The notes below the pieces were generated by a model. That model was not told the DNA's origin. It worked only from the letters and a program-made list of their open reading frames with translations, and made no database searches. From Nitrospiria bacterium (GTDB taxonomy: Bacteria > Nitrospirota > UBA9217), in assembly GCA_919901555.1 (NCBI GenBank), contig CAKKPG010000022.1, forward strand, positions 1-64,000: 64,000 nt of DNA, written 5' to 3'. Of the stretch, positions 17,126 to 26,286 are shown piece after piece (within the stretch, counting starts at the first letter, position 1; each line of letters opens with the position of its first letter). The position numbers and the translations under genes were made by a program.

Positions 17126-19792
17126 CTATGATTTATCCTCCGCTTTTTTTTTCAGTTCCGCCAATCTGTTCATCGCATCCAGGGGAGTCATGGCGTCGAG
17201 GTCCAGACTTGCAAGCTCTTGGGCGAGCAGGCCTTCCCGGCTTGCAAAAAGGCCGAGTTGAGGTTCGGGAGCATCAGCCGCCGCAGCCGCTCCTGGTTTT
17301 ACTCCGCCGCTCCCCTCCCCATCACGATGTCGAATAGTCGGCGAGGCAGCGGGTTCTCCCCGTTCATTGAACTCCGCTTTTTCGAGGTTCGCAAGCACCT
17401 CACGGGCGCGGCTGATCACCTCTGCCGGAAGCCCGGCAAGCCTCGCGACCTGGATCCCGTAGGACTTGTCCGCGCCGCCTTCGACGACTTTCCGGAGGAA
17501 GATGATCTGGTCGTTCCACTCCTTGATGGCCACATTGTAATTCTTCACGCGGTCCATGGTAAGGGAAAGGTCCGCGAGCTCGTGGTAGTGCGTGGCAAAG
17601 AGCGTCCTGGCCTTCACCTTGGAATGGATGTACTCCGCGACGGCCCAGGCAATGCTGATGCCGTCGAAGGTGCTCGTGCCCCTGCCGATCTCGTCGAGGA
17701 CGATGAGGCTCCTGTCCGTGGCGTTGTTCAGAATATTCGCCGTTTCGTTCATTTCCACCATGAAGGTGCTCTGGCCCCGGGCGATGAAGTCCGACGCTCC
17801 CACGCGCGTGAAGATCCTGTCAACAAGACCGATGGAGGCTTCCCCGGCAGGAACGAAACTGCCCATCTGGGCCATCAGGGTGATAAGGGCCACCTGACGC
17901 ATATACGTTGATTTTCCCGCCATGTTCGGCCCCGTGAGGATCAAGAGCTGATGCTCGCCTCCGTTCAGGAGCGTGTCGTTCGGCACGAACCGCTCCTCGG
18001 TGAGCTGCTCGAGCACCGGGTGCCTGCCGTCGACGATCCTGATGGCATCACCGTCGTCTACAACGGGCCTGCGGTAATTATTTTTCGCCGCCGCTTCTGC
18101 CAGGGACGCGATAACGTCCAGTACCGCGAGCCTCCGCGCCATCTCCTGGATCCTCACGGTCCGGGCGGCCACCTGCTCCCGCACCTCCTGGAACAGGCGG
18201 TACTCCAGGTCGAGGATCTTCTCTTCCGCGCCGAGCACCTTTTCCTCGTACTCCTTGAGCTCGGGCGTTATAAAGCGCTCCGCATTCGACAGGGTCTGTT
18301 TCCGGATATAATCCTGCGGCACATTCGAAAGGTTCGTCTTCGTCACTTCGATGTAGTATCCGAATACCCTGTTATAGCTTACCTTGAGGGAGCTGATGCC
18401 CGTGCGTTCACGCTCGCGCTGCTCGATGGCCGCTATCCACCCCTTGCCTTCGGAGCTGATGGAGCGAAGTCCGTCCAATTCGGCGTTCTGTCCCTTTTTG
18501 ATGAGCCTTCCTTCCCGCAGCGTGTACGGAGGGTCATCGTGAATGGATCGCTCAAGGAGCTGGAACACGTCCTGCAGGTCGTCCCAGCCTTCGGCCAGGT
18601 CTTTCAACAAGGCCGCGCTGCAATCAGCAAGAAGAGCTCTTATATCCGGCAGGACGGTAAAGGACTGCTTGAGCGCCAGCAGGTCCCGCGCATTGGCCGC
18701 GCCGAGAGACACGCGGCTGATGAGCCGCTCGAGATCGTAGACCTTTTCGAAGGACGCCCTGAGGTCCGCCCTGCGCTGATGGCTCTCCTTCAGTTCACCC
18801 ACGGCCTCAAGCCGTGAATCGAGCTCCCCTGCGTCCATGAGCGGGTTCAAAAGCCACCCCCGCAGTTTTCTTCCCGCCATGGACGTGACCGTGTGATCGA
18901 GCACCGAAAGGAGTGTGCCTCTCGCGGAGCCGTCGTAAATGTTCTTGACGAGTTCCAGGTTCCGCTGACAGGCCCCGTCGAGGACCATATAGGATTGAGC
19001 AAGGAACGGCTTTATGCGCCTGATGTTGCTCAGCGCCGTCTTCTGGGTCTCTTCGATGTACCGGAGCGCCGCGCCGGCGGCCGAAACGCCGATCGTCATG
19101 TTCTCGCAGCCGAACCCCTCAAGGGACGAGACCTTGAAGTGTTCCAGGAGCGTCTTCTTCGCCGTTTCGCGGTCAAAGGTCCAGTCGTCGCAGGTATGGA
19201 CCGCCTGGGTATACTGCCGGAGCAGCGCCGGGAGCGCCCCGTCAGGATTATGTCCTTTGGGCAGCACGATCTCCCGGGGATTGAACCGCGAGAGGAGCGT
19301 ATCGAGCTCCGTGAGGTTGTTCGCCCCCGAAACCTCGGCCAGAAAAAAATCTCCCGTCGAGATGTCGAGGAAGGAAAGGCCGTACCCTTCGTTCGAGGGG
19401 TAGAGAGAGGCGAGGTAGTTATTATCTTTTGCGTCGAGCAGGTTTGAATCGAGCACCGTGCCCGGCGTCACGACGCGTATCACCTCGCGCTTCACGATAC
19501 CCTTGGCGAGCTTGGGGTCCTCGACCTGTTCGCAGACAGCCACTTTAAAGCCCCGCCGGATAAGCTTGGCAATATACCCGTCAACCGCATGATAGGGGAA
19601 CCCGCAGAGCGGCGTCTCGATGCCTTTCGACTTGTTCCGCGCCGTAAGCGTGATCTCGAGCACCTTGGACGCCGTCACCGCGTCCTGGTCGAACATCTCG
19701 TAGAAGTCGCCCATGCGGAACAGGAGAATAGCGTCAAGGTGCCGGCGCTTGATCTCGCGGTACTGTTTCATGAGGGGGGTCAGGTCGGTCAT
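17126..19792 (-). CDS. mutS: DNA mismatch repair protein MutS
   Basis: TPLMKQYREIK, GPNMAGKSTYMRQVALI, DEIGRGTSTFDG; start set at MTDLTPLMKQ. Confidence 0.96.
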   Translation of the reverse strand: MTDLTPLMKQYREIKRRHLDAILLFRMGDFYEMFDQDAVTASKVLEITLTARNKSKGIETPLCGFPYHAVDGYIAKLIRRGFKVAVCEQVEDPKLAKGIVKREVIRVVTPGTVLDSNLLDAKDNNYLASLYPSNEGYGLSFLDISTGDFFLAEVSGANNLTELDTLLSRFNPREIVLPKGHNPDGALPALLRQYTQAVHTCDDWTFDRETAKKTLLEHFKVSSLEGFGCENMTIGVSAAGAALRYIEETQKTALSNIRRIKPFLAQSYMVLDGACQRNLELVKNIYDGSARGTLLSVLDHTVTSMAGRKLRGWLLNPLMDAGELDSRLEAVGELKESHQRRADLRASFEKVYDLERLISRVSLGAANARDLLALKQSFTVLPDIRALLADCSAALLKDLAEGWDDLQDVFQLLERSIHDDPPYTLREGRLIKKGQNAELDGLRSISSEGKGWIAAIEQRERERTGISSLKVSYNRVFGYYIEVTKTNLSNVPQDYIRKQTLSNAERFITPELKEYEEKVLGAEEKILDLEYRLFQEVREQVAARTVRIQEMARRLAVLDVIASLAEAAAKNNYRRPVVDDGDAIRIVDGRHPVLEQLTEERFVPNDTLLNGGEHQLLILTGPNMAGKSTYMRQVALITLMAQMGSFVPAGEASIGLVDRIFTRVGASDFIARGQSTFMVEMNETANILNNATDRSLIVLDEIGRGTSTFDGISIAWAVAEYIHSKVKARTLFATHYHELADLSLTMDRVKNYNVAIKEWNDQIIFLRKVVEGGADKSYGIQVARLAGLPAEVISRAREVLANLEKAEFNERGEPAASPTIRHRDGEGSGGVKPGAAAAADAPEPQLGLFASREGLLAQELASLDLDAMTPLDAMNRLAELKKKAEDKS

Positions 19793-19806
19793 GAGGTATG
19801 GTTTTG

Positions 19807-19955
19807 GCCACGAATTAACACGAATTTTCACGAATTAATATAAAGGAATAAAAAACAAAAAACGGAAGAGAACGAGAACAATATCTTTTCTCGTTTTGAC
19901 TTCTTCTTCATTTATTCCATTTCTTCATTCGTGTTAATTCGTGAAAATTCGTGGC
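19807..19955. repeat. Two-armed 10-bp-period array CACGAATTAACACGAATTTTCACGAATT
   Basis: Arms at about 19807-19839 and 19927-19955 in inverted orientation; fills mutS/HIT spacer. Confidence 0.8.
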
Positions 19956-20446
19956 TAAATACTCAGCTTTTCAAAATACGGTTTCAATTTCTCGTAGGTG
20001 TCGTCCAGCGATTCAGGTATTACGCGCGTGTTGTCGAAGACGGTGATGTAGCTCGTGTCGCCGTTCCAGCGCGGCACGATCTGGACATGCATGTGCTCGG
20101 GGAGGCCGGCGCCCGCGGCCTTCCCGAAGTTGATCCCCACGTTCATGCCCTCGGGGTTCATAGCGCGCTTCAGGATGTTCACCGACGCCTGTGTGGTCTT
20201 CATGAGGTCGGTGAGCTCTTCCGGTTTTAACCCGTCCGTGTCGGGGACATGCCCATAGGGGACCACAAGGAGATGGCCGTTGTTGTACGGGTAGATGTTC
20301 ATGATGACATAGGAGTGCTTCCCGCGGAAGAGGATATGGTTCTTCCGGTCGTTGTCTTCTTTGATCTCAGAGCAGAGAAAACAGCCCTTTTTCTTCTCAG
20401 CGTTCAAGATGTATCTCATCCTCCACGGCGCCCAGAGTTCGTCCAT
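19955..20446 (-). CDS. HIT-family hydrolase
   Basis: NGHLLVVPYGHVPD; GLPEHMHVQIVPRWNGD (HIT triad H.H.Q). Confidence 0.88.
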   Translation of the reverse strand: MDELWAPWRMRYILNAEKKKGCFLCSEIKEDNDRKNHILFRGKHSYVIMNIYPYNNGHLLVVPYGHVPDTDGLKPEELTDLMKTTQASVNILKRAMNPEGMNVGINFGKAAGAGLPEHMHVQIVPRWNGDTSYITVFDNTRVIPESLDDTYEKLKPYFEKLSI

Positions 20447-20522
20447 ATGATCCAGCGATAAAATCGAGGGAAGGAGGTTCTTTTGCGTCCCTCTTCCGTC
20501 TTCCGTCATCCCTCGAGTTTTT

Positions 20523-21326
20523 TCATCCTTTCTGCATTTTCCCCATCTCCGCCATCACCAGCTTGATGTCCTTCCAGACCAGGGACTTGTCCCTCGGGTT
20601 TCTGAGCAGGTATGCCGGGTGGAAGGTCGGCATAAGGGGGATGCCATGGTACGTCTTCCATTTCCCGCGAAGCATCGTGATCCCCTCCGTGGTTTTCAGG
20701 AGCGTTTTACAGGCAACATTGCCCAGCCCCACGATCACCTTCGGCTTGATCGCCAGGAGCTGCTTCATCAGAAAGGGCTCGCACGCTTCGATCTCGTCGG
20801 GCTCGGGATTCCGGTTCTCCGGCGGCCGGCACTTTACGATATTGCAGATGTATACGTCCTCCCGCCGAAGTCCCATACCCTTGACGATGATGTCCGTCAG
20901 AAGCTGGCCTGCCGCTCCCACGAACGGTCTTCCCTGCTCGTCTTCTTCAGCGCCGGGCCCCTCCCCGATGAATACGAGGGAAGCGCGGGTGTCCCCCTCG
21001 CCGAAAACGATGGTCTTTCTTCCTTGGTGAAGCTTGCACCGGGCGCAGTCCCCCATTTCCTCACGCACGGCCGAGAGAGTTGTCGATCGGGAGGAAAGTG
21101 GTTCCTCCTCCACCCCCTTTGGCAAAGGGGGGTTGGGGGGGATTTGATATCCGCTTTGAAGGACAGATGCCGGAGAGAGATTTCCCGATTTCTCCGCTGT
21201 TCGAGTCGGTTCATATCGTACGTCGGAAGGCATCTCGATCATCCTGACGCCGAGGGCCTTCTGGTACTCCACGTGCGCCCGGAGGTCGGCAAGAATATCC
21301 AGGAATTCTCGCTCAACTTCGTTCAT
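20523..21326 (-). CDS. Uracil-DNA glycosylase, type 4 (Fe-S) family, with internal repeat-derived linker
   Basis: CARCKLHQGRKTIVFGEGD, GEGPGAEEDEQGRPFVGAAGQLL, NIVKCRPPENRNP, TFHPAYLLRNP. Confidence 0.9.
   Translation of the reverse strand: MNEVEREFLDILADLRAHVEYQKALGVRMIEMPSDVRYEPTRTAEKSGNLSPASVLQSGYQIPPNPPLPKGVEEEPLSSRSTTLSAVREEMGDCARCKLHQGRKTIVFGEGDTRASLVFIGEGPGAEEDEQGRPFVGAAGQLLTDIIVKGMGLRREDVYICNIVKCRPPENRNPEPDEIEACEPFLMKQLLAIKPKVIVGLGNVACKTLLKTTEGITMLRGKWKTYHGIPLMPTFHPAYLLRNPRDKSLVWKDIKLVMAEMGKMQKG
21100..21150. repeat. Palindromic repeat ATCCCCCCCAACCCCCCTTTGCCAAAGGGGG inside UDG CDS
   Basis: CCCCCTTTGGCAAAGGGGG inverted repeat plus C/G-rich tract; translates as IPPNPPLPKGV. Confidence 0.75.
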
Positions 21327-21375
21327 GGATTTTTCCCCCAATTCCCCGATTCACCCATTCTCCGATCCGAGCTTT

Positions 21376-22230
21376 TCAATTTCCCCATCCGAGCTTTGTT
21401 CTGAGGATATCATAATAGGTCTTCGCCGGGTGCTTCATGAGTTTCACTCGGTACGCCGCCCTTTTGACCTCCACGATATCATATCGCTCAAGCGGGCACC
21501 CAAGCTGCCCGTCGAGCGTGAGCGTCACCTCCTCGCTCCGGGAGAGAAGCTGGGCCGTCACGGTAACCGTGTCGGGCAATGCAATGGGCCTGTTCGCCAG
21601 CGTGTGGGGGCAGATGGGCGTGAGCACAAAGCAGTGGAGCGCGGGATGGATGATCGGCCCGCCCGCGGAGAGGGAATAGGCCGTGGAGCCCGTGGGTGTG
21701 GCGAGGATGAGGCCGTCCGCCTTTACCGTGGTCAGGTGGCTCTCGTCCACGGAGACCTTGAGTTCCATCATCCGGGCGAGGGCCCCCTTGTTGATGACGG
21801 CGTCGTTGAGCACGGTATACCGCGAAACACGTTTCCCGTCGCGAATCACGCTTGCCGTGAGCATCATCCGCTCTTCGACCTCGAGTTTGCCCGCGAGGGC
21901 CTTCTGGAGAACATCGTACAGCTCATCCAGCGTCACCTCAGCCATGAATCCCAGGCTCCCGAGGTTCACGCCGAGGACCGGGACGTTCCGCTTCCTATCA
22001 GCGACAAGCCTTGCCGCGGACAGGAGCGTACCGTCTCCGCCGAGCACGATGATCATATCGACGAGTGCCGCAAGGTCCGCCGGATCATGGCCCTCTGTTT
22101 TGATAACCGCGGCGGTATTGGCGTCGATGAATACCTTTCTGCCCCTGGTGGAAAGCCATTTCGACAGGTCCTTGGCCGCACGGCGCGCCTTGGGTATGTC
22201 TTTTGCGATAATGCCGATTTTTTTCATCAT
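21376..22230 (-). CDS. nadK: NAD kinase
   Basis: VLGGDGTLLSAARL, GFMAEV, ATPTGSTAYSLSAGGPI. Confidence 0.95.
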   Translation of the reverse strand: MMKKIGIIAKDIPKARRAAKDLSKWLSTRGRKVFIDANTAAVIKTEGHDPADLAALVDMIIVLGGDGTLLSAARLVADRKRNVPVLGVNLGSLGFMAEVTLDELYDVLQKALAGKLEVEERMMLTASVIRDGKRVSRYTVLNDAVINKGALARMMELKVSVDESHLTTVKADGLILATPTGSTAYSLSAGGPIIHPALHCFVLTPICPHTLANRPIALPDTVTVTAQLLSRSEEVTLTLDGQLGCPLERYDIVEVKRAAYRVKLMKHPAKTYYDILRTKLGWGN

Positions 22231-22275
22231 AAGCCCGGTCCGCGCCTTACCACAGCCCTGTCAGCGCACTGGCAT

Positions 22276-22755
22276 TCATGCAACCGTCCTCGTTTCTTTC
22301 TTGAATTCCTCGAGCAGCTTCTCGTACCGCTCCCCTTCCGCAAGGAAGCCGAGCTCCCGGCTGTGTTCATCGACGTAGGAGAGATAGACGCTCAACCGCT
22401 CTTCCGGCAGTTCATCTTCGGCCCGTTCGGCCCATTCTATCACCGTCACGCCGTCGGAAGCAATATACTCCTCGAATCCGATGCCTTCAAGCTCAGAGGG
22501 GTCCTTAAGACGATAAAGATCAATATGGTACAACGGGACCCTGCCCGCATATTCATTCACGAACGTAAAGGTCGGGCTCGTGATATACTGCTCACGCACC
22601 GCGAGCCCCCTGGCGATCCCGAAGGCGAAGTTCGTCTTGCCGGCGCCCAGCTCGCCGTAGAGACAAAGGAGATCACCGGGACCCAGCAGCGACCCGAGGA
22701 TTTCGCCGATGCGGCGGGTCTGTTCGGGGCTGGAGGTAATGATGCTGAACATCAC
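22276..22755 (-). CDS. tsaE: tRNA threonylcarbamoyladenosine biosynthesis ATPase TsaE
   Basis: GELGAGKTNFAFGIARGL, SPTFTFVNEY, VIEWAERAEDELPEERL. Confidence 0.94.
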   Translation of the reverse strand: MMFSIITSSPEQTRRIGEILGSLLGPGDLLCLYGELGAGKTNFAFGIARGLAVREQYITSPTFTFVNEYAGRVPLYHIDLYRLKDPSELEGIGFEEYIASDGVTVIEWAERAEDELPEERLSVYLSYVDEHSRELGFLAEGERYEKLLEEFKKETRTVA

Positions 22756-23210
22756 TCCATCTGCTGCGCAGCGGCCCTGAGGACGTCGCGCTTTCCGACG
22801 ATCCCGACAACCTTCTCCGCCTTGACCACCGGGAGCAGGTGCACCTTTTTCTCCGACATGATGGTCGCGATATCCGCCACCGTCGCGTCCTCGGTGATCG
22901 TCAGCACCTTGCGGACGCTGATGTCGCCCACCTTCGTTGCCGCCATGCGCTTGAGTTCCTGCTCGAACTTCTTCGAACTCTCGAGGTAAATGGCCGCATC
23001 GAGGAAACTGACGACCGTGGGAATGTGGAGCCGCTTGTTCTGGCTGATGAGGTCATTCTCGGTCACGATGCCGACGAGCTTGCCGGCATCGTCAAGAACG
23101 GGCGCGCCGCTGATCCCGTGCTTCATAAGGAGCGCCGCAAGGTCCTGGATCGATGTCTCGGGTTTTACGGTTATTACGTTCTTTGTCATGATGTCTTTCG
23201 CAGTAAGCAT
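22752..23210 (-). CDS. CBS-domain pair protein
   Basis: AKDIMTKNVITVKPETSIQDLAALLMKHGISGAPVLD... Confidence 0.92.
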   Translation of the reverse strand: MLTAKDIMTKNVITVKPETSIQDLAALLMKHGISGAPVLDDAGKLVGIVTENDLISQNKRLHIPTVVSFLDAAIYLESSKKFEQELKRMAATKVGDISVRKVLTITEDATVADIATIMSEKKVHLLPVVKAEKVVGIVGKRDVLRAAAQQME

Positions 23211-23261
23211 GGTTTCACCGCCATCGTTTTGAATTTTTCATTTCGAATTTTGAATTCGAGA

Positions 23262-24803
23262 CTATTTCATAGTCTCGCGTATCGCTTCCGGTATCTTCTC
23301 GATGACATCACCGGCGATCATCCCGGCCTCTCCCTTTTCTTTGGCCGCAAGGTCTCCGGCAAGGCCGTGGAGGTATACGCCGAGGCAGGCGGCCTGTGTT
23401 GCCGTGTACCCCTGCGCCAGGAGGCTGCCGATCATGCCGGTGAGGACGTCCCCTGTCCCGCCCGTGGCCATACCGGGGTTTCCCGTCGTATTGACGAAGA
23501 TCTCGCCGCCTGAAGCTGCTATGATTGTGCCGGCGCCCTTGAGCACCAGCGTCACCTTATACTTTGCCGCGAAATCAGCGGCAATGCCGATCCGGTCTTT
23601 CTGGATTTCCCCGGAAGGGATGGACAGCAGCCTTCCCATTTCGCCGGGGTGGGGCGTCATGACAACGGGCGCCTTTGCCCGTTTGAGGAGGTCGAGGGAA
23701 CCCACAAGGGCATTAATCCCGTCGGCATCGATGACCATGGGGATGGTCAGTCTCTGGATAAGATTGCGAATAACCTGGACCGTTTCGTAGTGTGTCGAAA
23801 GCCCCGGCCCCATGGCGCAGGCGGTCATCTTTCCCGCGGCCTTGAAAAGCTCATCTTCCGCTCCCATTCCGATCGTACCGTCGATGCTCTCCGCCGCGGG
23901 GATGCACATGGCTTCAAAGACCTGCTGCTGAATGATCGGGACAAGCCCCAGGGGCGCGGCAACGCTCACCAGCCCCGCCCCCGTCCTGAGCGCGGCTTTC
24001 CCCGCCATCACGGCCGCCCCGGCCTTGCCGAGGGAGCCGGCGATGACCATGAGGCGCCCAAAGTCGCCCTTGTGCGCGTCCGGCTTCCGGTGTTTGACAA
24101 CGCCCCACGCAGAGTCCCGATCGAGCAGGCCCGTGTTGATCTTTTCCTTTTCAACGGCCTCCGGCGGAATGCCGATGTCCGCAACCCGCACCTCGCCGGC
24201 GTATGCCGCGCCGGGATGGAGCACAAGGCCGCGCTTCGGCAGCGCCATCGTCACGGTGAGGTCAGCCCTCACGGCCGCTCCCATCACTGCGCCGGTGTCT
24301 GCGTTGATCCCCGTGGGGACATCCACGGCGACCACGGGCCTTCCCGACAGGTTCATCATCTCCACGGCCTGGGCATAGGCCCCTTTGAGCGGCGATGACA
24401 GGCCTACGCCGAGGAGGGCGTCCACGAGAATATCAGACCATGCGATCAGCTCGGCAAGGGCTCGCGCAGAGGCGCTCGGAAGGACCTCCACATCGGTCTT
24501 GCGCAGGATGGAAAGGTTGACTTTCGCCTCGCCCCCCAGCGCGGCAAAGGGGGCGAGGAGCGCAACGCGCACGGGCACGCCGCGGATACGGAGCCTCCGG
24601 GCGAGCGCCAGACCGTCGCCGCCGTTATTTCCCTTGCCGCAGATGACGCCGACTTTTACGCCCGCCAGTCCGTCGAAAAAGCGCTCCATCTCCGTGAGGA
24701 CCGCCGCTGCGGCGTTCTCCATCAATACCGGTCCGGGAATGCCGAGTTCCTTGATCGCCCGCCGGTCGATATTGCCTATCTGTTCTGCTGTGACGATCTT
24801 CAT
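23262..24803 (-). CDS. nnr: Bifunctional NAD(P)H-hydrate epimerase/dehydratase
   Basis: VGVICGKGNNGGDGLALARRL; VMTPHPGEMGRLL; NTTGNPGMATGGTGDVLTGMI. Confidence 0.94.
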   Translation of the reverse strand: MKIVTAEQIGNIDRRAIKELGIPGPVLMENAAAAVLTEMERFFDGLAGVKVGVICGKGNNGGDGLALARRLRIRGVPVRVALLAPFAALGGEAKVNLSILRKTDVEVLPSASARALAELIAWSDILVDALLGVGLSSPLKGAYAQAVEMMNLSGRPVVAVDVPTGINADTGAVMGAAVRADLTVTMALPKRGLVLHPGAAYAGEVRVADIGIPPEAVEKEKINTGLLDRDSAWGVVKHRKPDAHKGDFGRLMVIAGSLGKAGAAVMAGKAALRTGAGLVSVAAPLGLVPIIQQQVFEAMCIPAAESIDGTIGMGAEDELFKAAGKMTACAMGPGLSTHYETVQVIRNLIQRLTIPMVIDADGINALVGSLDLLKRAKAPVVMTPHPGEMGRLLSIPSGEIQKDRIGIAADFAAKYKVTLVLKGAGTIIAASGGEIFVNTTGNPGMATGGTGDVLTGMIGSLLAQGYTATQAACLGVYLHGLAGDLAAKEKGEAGMIAGDVIEKIPEAIRETMK

Positions 24804-24878
24804 GTCCGCATTTCAACCGGGAATCGGCATGTGCCGCTTTTTATTGAAGGCTTCTAACATCGCCTGCACCGCCGCCAT

Positions 24879-25259
24879 CTACGATTCCCCTACCAGGATC
24901 GCCTGTGCCACGGCGTACCCCTTGTCATGGGAATAGCTGAGGAGTATCTGCTTGACCCCTTTCAGGTCGGCAAGGTCCTTCACTCTGCCGGAGATATTCA
25001 CGATGGGACCGCCCCCTTCACCATGGAGCACCTCGATATCGGTCCACTTCACGCCGGCGCTCCAGCCGGTGCCGAAGGCCTTGAGCAGCGCCTCCTTGGC
25101 CGCGAACCTGCCGGCGAAGTGCTGTGCCGGATATTTCTGCCGTTCACAGTATTCCCGTTCACGCGCCGTGAACACCCGCTCCAAAAATGTGGTATGACTT
25201 TGTCCGGCCTTGTCCATCCGGTCGATCTTCACCAGGTCGATTCCGATGCCGATGATCAT
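24879..25259 (-). CDS. acpS: Holo-[acyl-carrier-protein] synthase
   Basis: IIGIGIDLVKIDRM, RFAAKEALLKAFGTG; start set at MIIGIGID. Confidence 0.93.
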   Translation of the reverse strand: MIIGIGIDLVKIDRMDKAGQSHTTFLERVFTAREREYCERQKYPAQHFAGRFAAKEALLKAFGTGWSAGVKWTDIEVLHGEGGGPIVNISGRVKDLADLKGVKQILLSYSHDKGYAVAQAILVGES

Positions 25260-25269
25260 GAGAACCCCC

Positions 25270-25405
25270 ATAACCGCCAAATTCCAAATGACAATCACAA
25301 ATCCCCAATAATATCCAAATTCAAAACCTCAATTTCCGAAACGTTTGTAATTTGGTATTTGGCTTTTGGAATTTATTTGAAATTTGGCGCTTGTTAATTG
25401 GAGCT
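25270..25405. repeat. Two-armed 7-bp-period array (CCAAATN/NATTTGG)
   Basis: CCAAATTCCAAATGACAATCACAAATC...TTTGTAATTTGGTATTTGGCTTTTGGAATT...AAATTTGG. Confidence 0.75.
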
Positions 25406-26113
25406 TGTTAAATCTACCATTTCCCTCACTGCCCGCTCCATGCCCACAAGGGCCGCGTGGGAAATGATGCTGTGGCCGATGTTCAGCTCTTCCACTTCCG
25501 GGATGTCCGCTATCCGCTTTACGTTCACGTAGTTGAGGCCGTGGCCTGCGCCGACGCGCAGCCCCAGACTTGCAGCGAGCTTCGCCGCTTCAAGGATCTT
25601 GTGAAATTCACGGTCCCTCTTCGTCTCGTTCTCCGCATTGGCGTAGGCGCCGGTGTGGAGCTCCACCCATCGGGCCCCTGTTTTTTTCGATGCCGCGATC
25701 TGCTTCTCATCGGGGTCAACGAACAGGCTCACGGGGATGCCGGCATTCTGGATCCTCTGAACATAATCGTGGAGAGCGGAAGCGCGCGCTGCCACGTCCA
25801 GGCCGCCCTCGGTGGTGAGCTCTTCCCGCTTTTCCGGAACAAGGGTAACGATGTCGGGCTTCACTTCAAGGGAAATGCGCTGCATCTCGTCCGTGGCCGC
25901 CATCTCAAGGTTCAGCCTGGTCTGCACGGTCTGGCGGAGCAGACGCAGGTCCCGGTCCTGGATATGCCTCCGGTCTTCCCGAAGGTGCACGATGATGCCG
26001 GCCGCGCCGGCGAGCTCGGCGATCACTGCCGCCGCTACCGGTTCGGGCTCAGCGCCTTTTCTCGCCTGCCTGAGCGTAGCGATATGATCGATATTCACCG
26101 ACAACCTGGGCAC
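25394..26113 (-). CDS. pdxJ: Pyridoxine 5'-phosphate synthase
   Basis: [19 protein letters not shown]; probable GTG start at 26113 preceded by AGGAGGAGATCGAA; C-terminal [19 protein letters not shown]. Confidence 0.93.
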   Translation of the reverse strand: MPRLSVNIDHIATLRQARKGAEPEPVAAAVIAELAGAAGIIVHLREDRRHIQDRDLRLLRQTVQTRLNLEMAATDEMQRISLEVKPDIVTLVPEKREELTTEGGLDVAARASALHDYVQRIQNAGIPVSLFVDPDEKQIAASKKTGARWVELHTGAYANAENETKRDREFHKILEAAKLAASLGLRVGAGHGLNYVNVKRIADIPEVEELNIGHSIISHAALVGMERAVREMVDLTSSN

Positions 26114-26286
26114 TTCGATCTCCTCCTGGAACAATGTAATTTTGTTTGATTTTATCATCTCTTCCGCAAAATATCCAGAAAATTAATGTGAAAATTACCG
26201 CGCATTCACGGTATCATTACCTTGACCGTGGTTTCTCCCTCTGGTATATTTGCTCTATCAATTCACTTAATCCAGGAGGTGGTCCC

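Noticed and set aside
21325-22989. 554-aa plus-strand ORF
   Set aside because: Antisense to nadK/tsaE/CBS gene; no domain.
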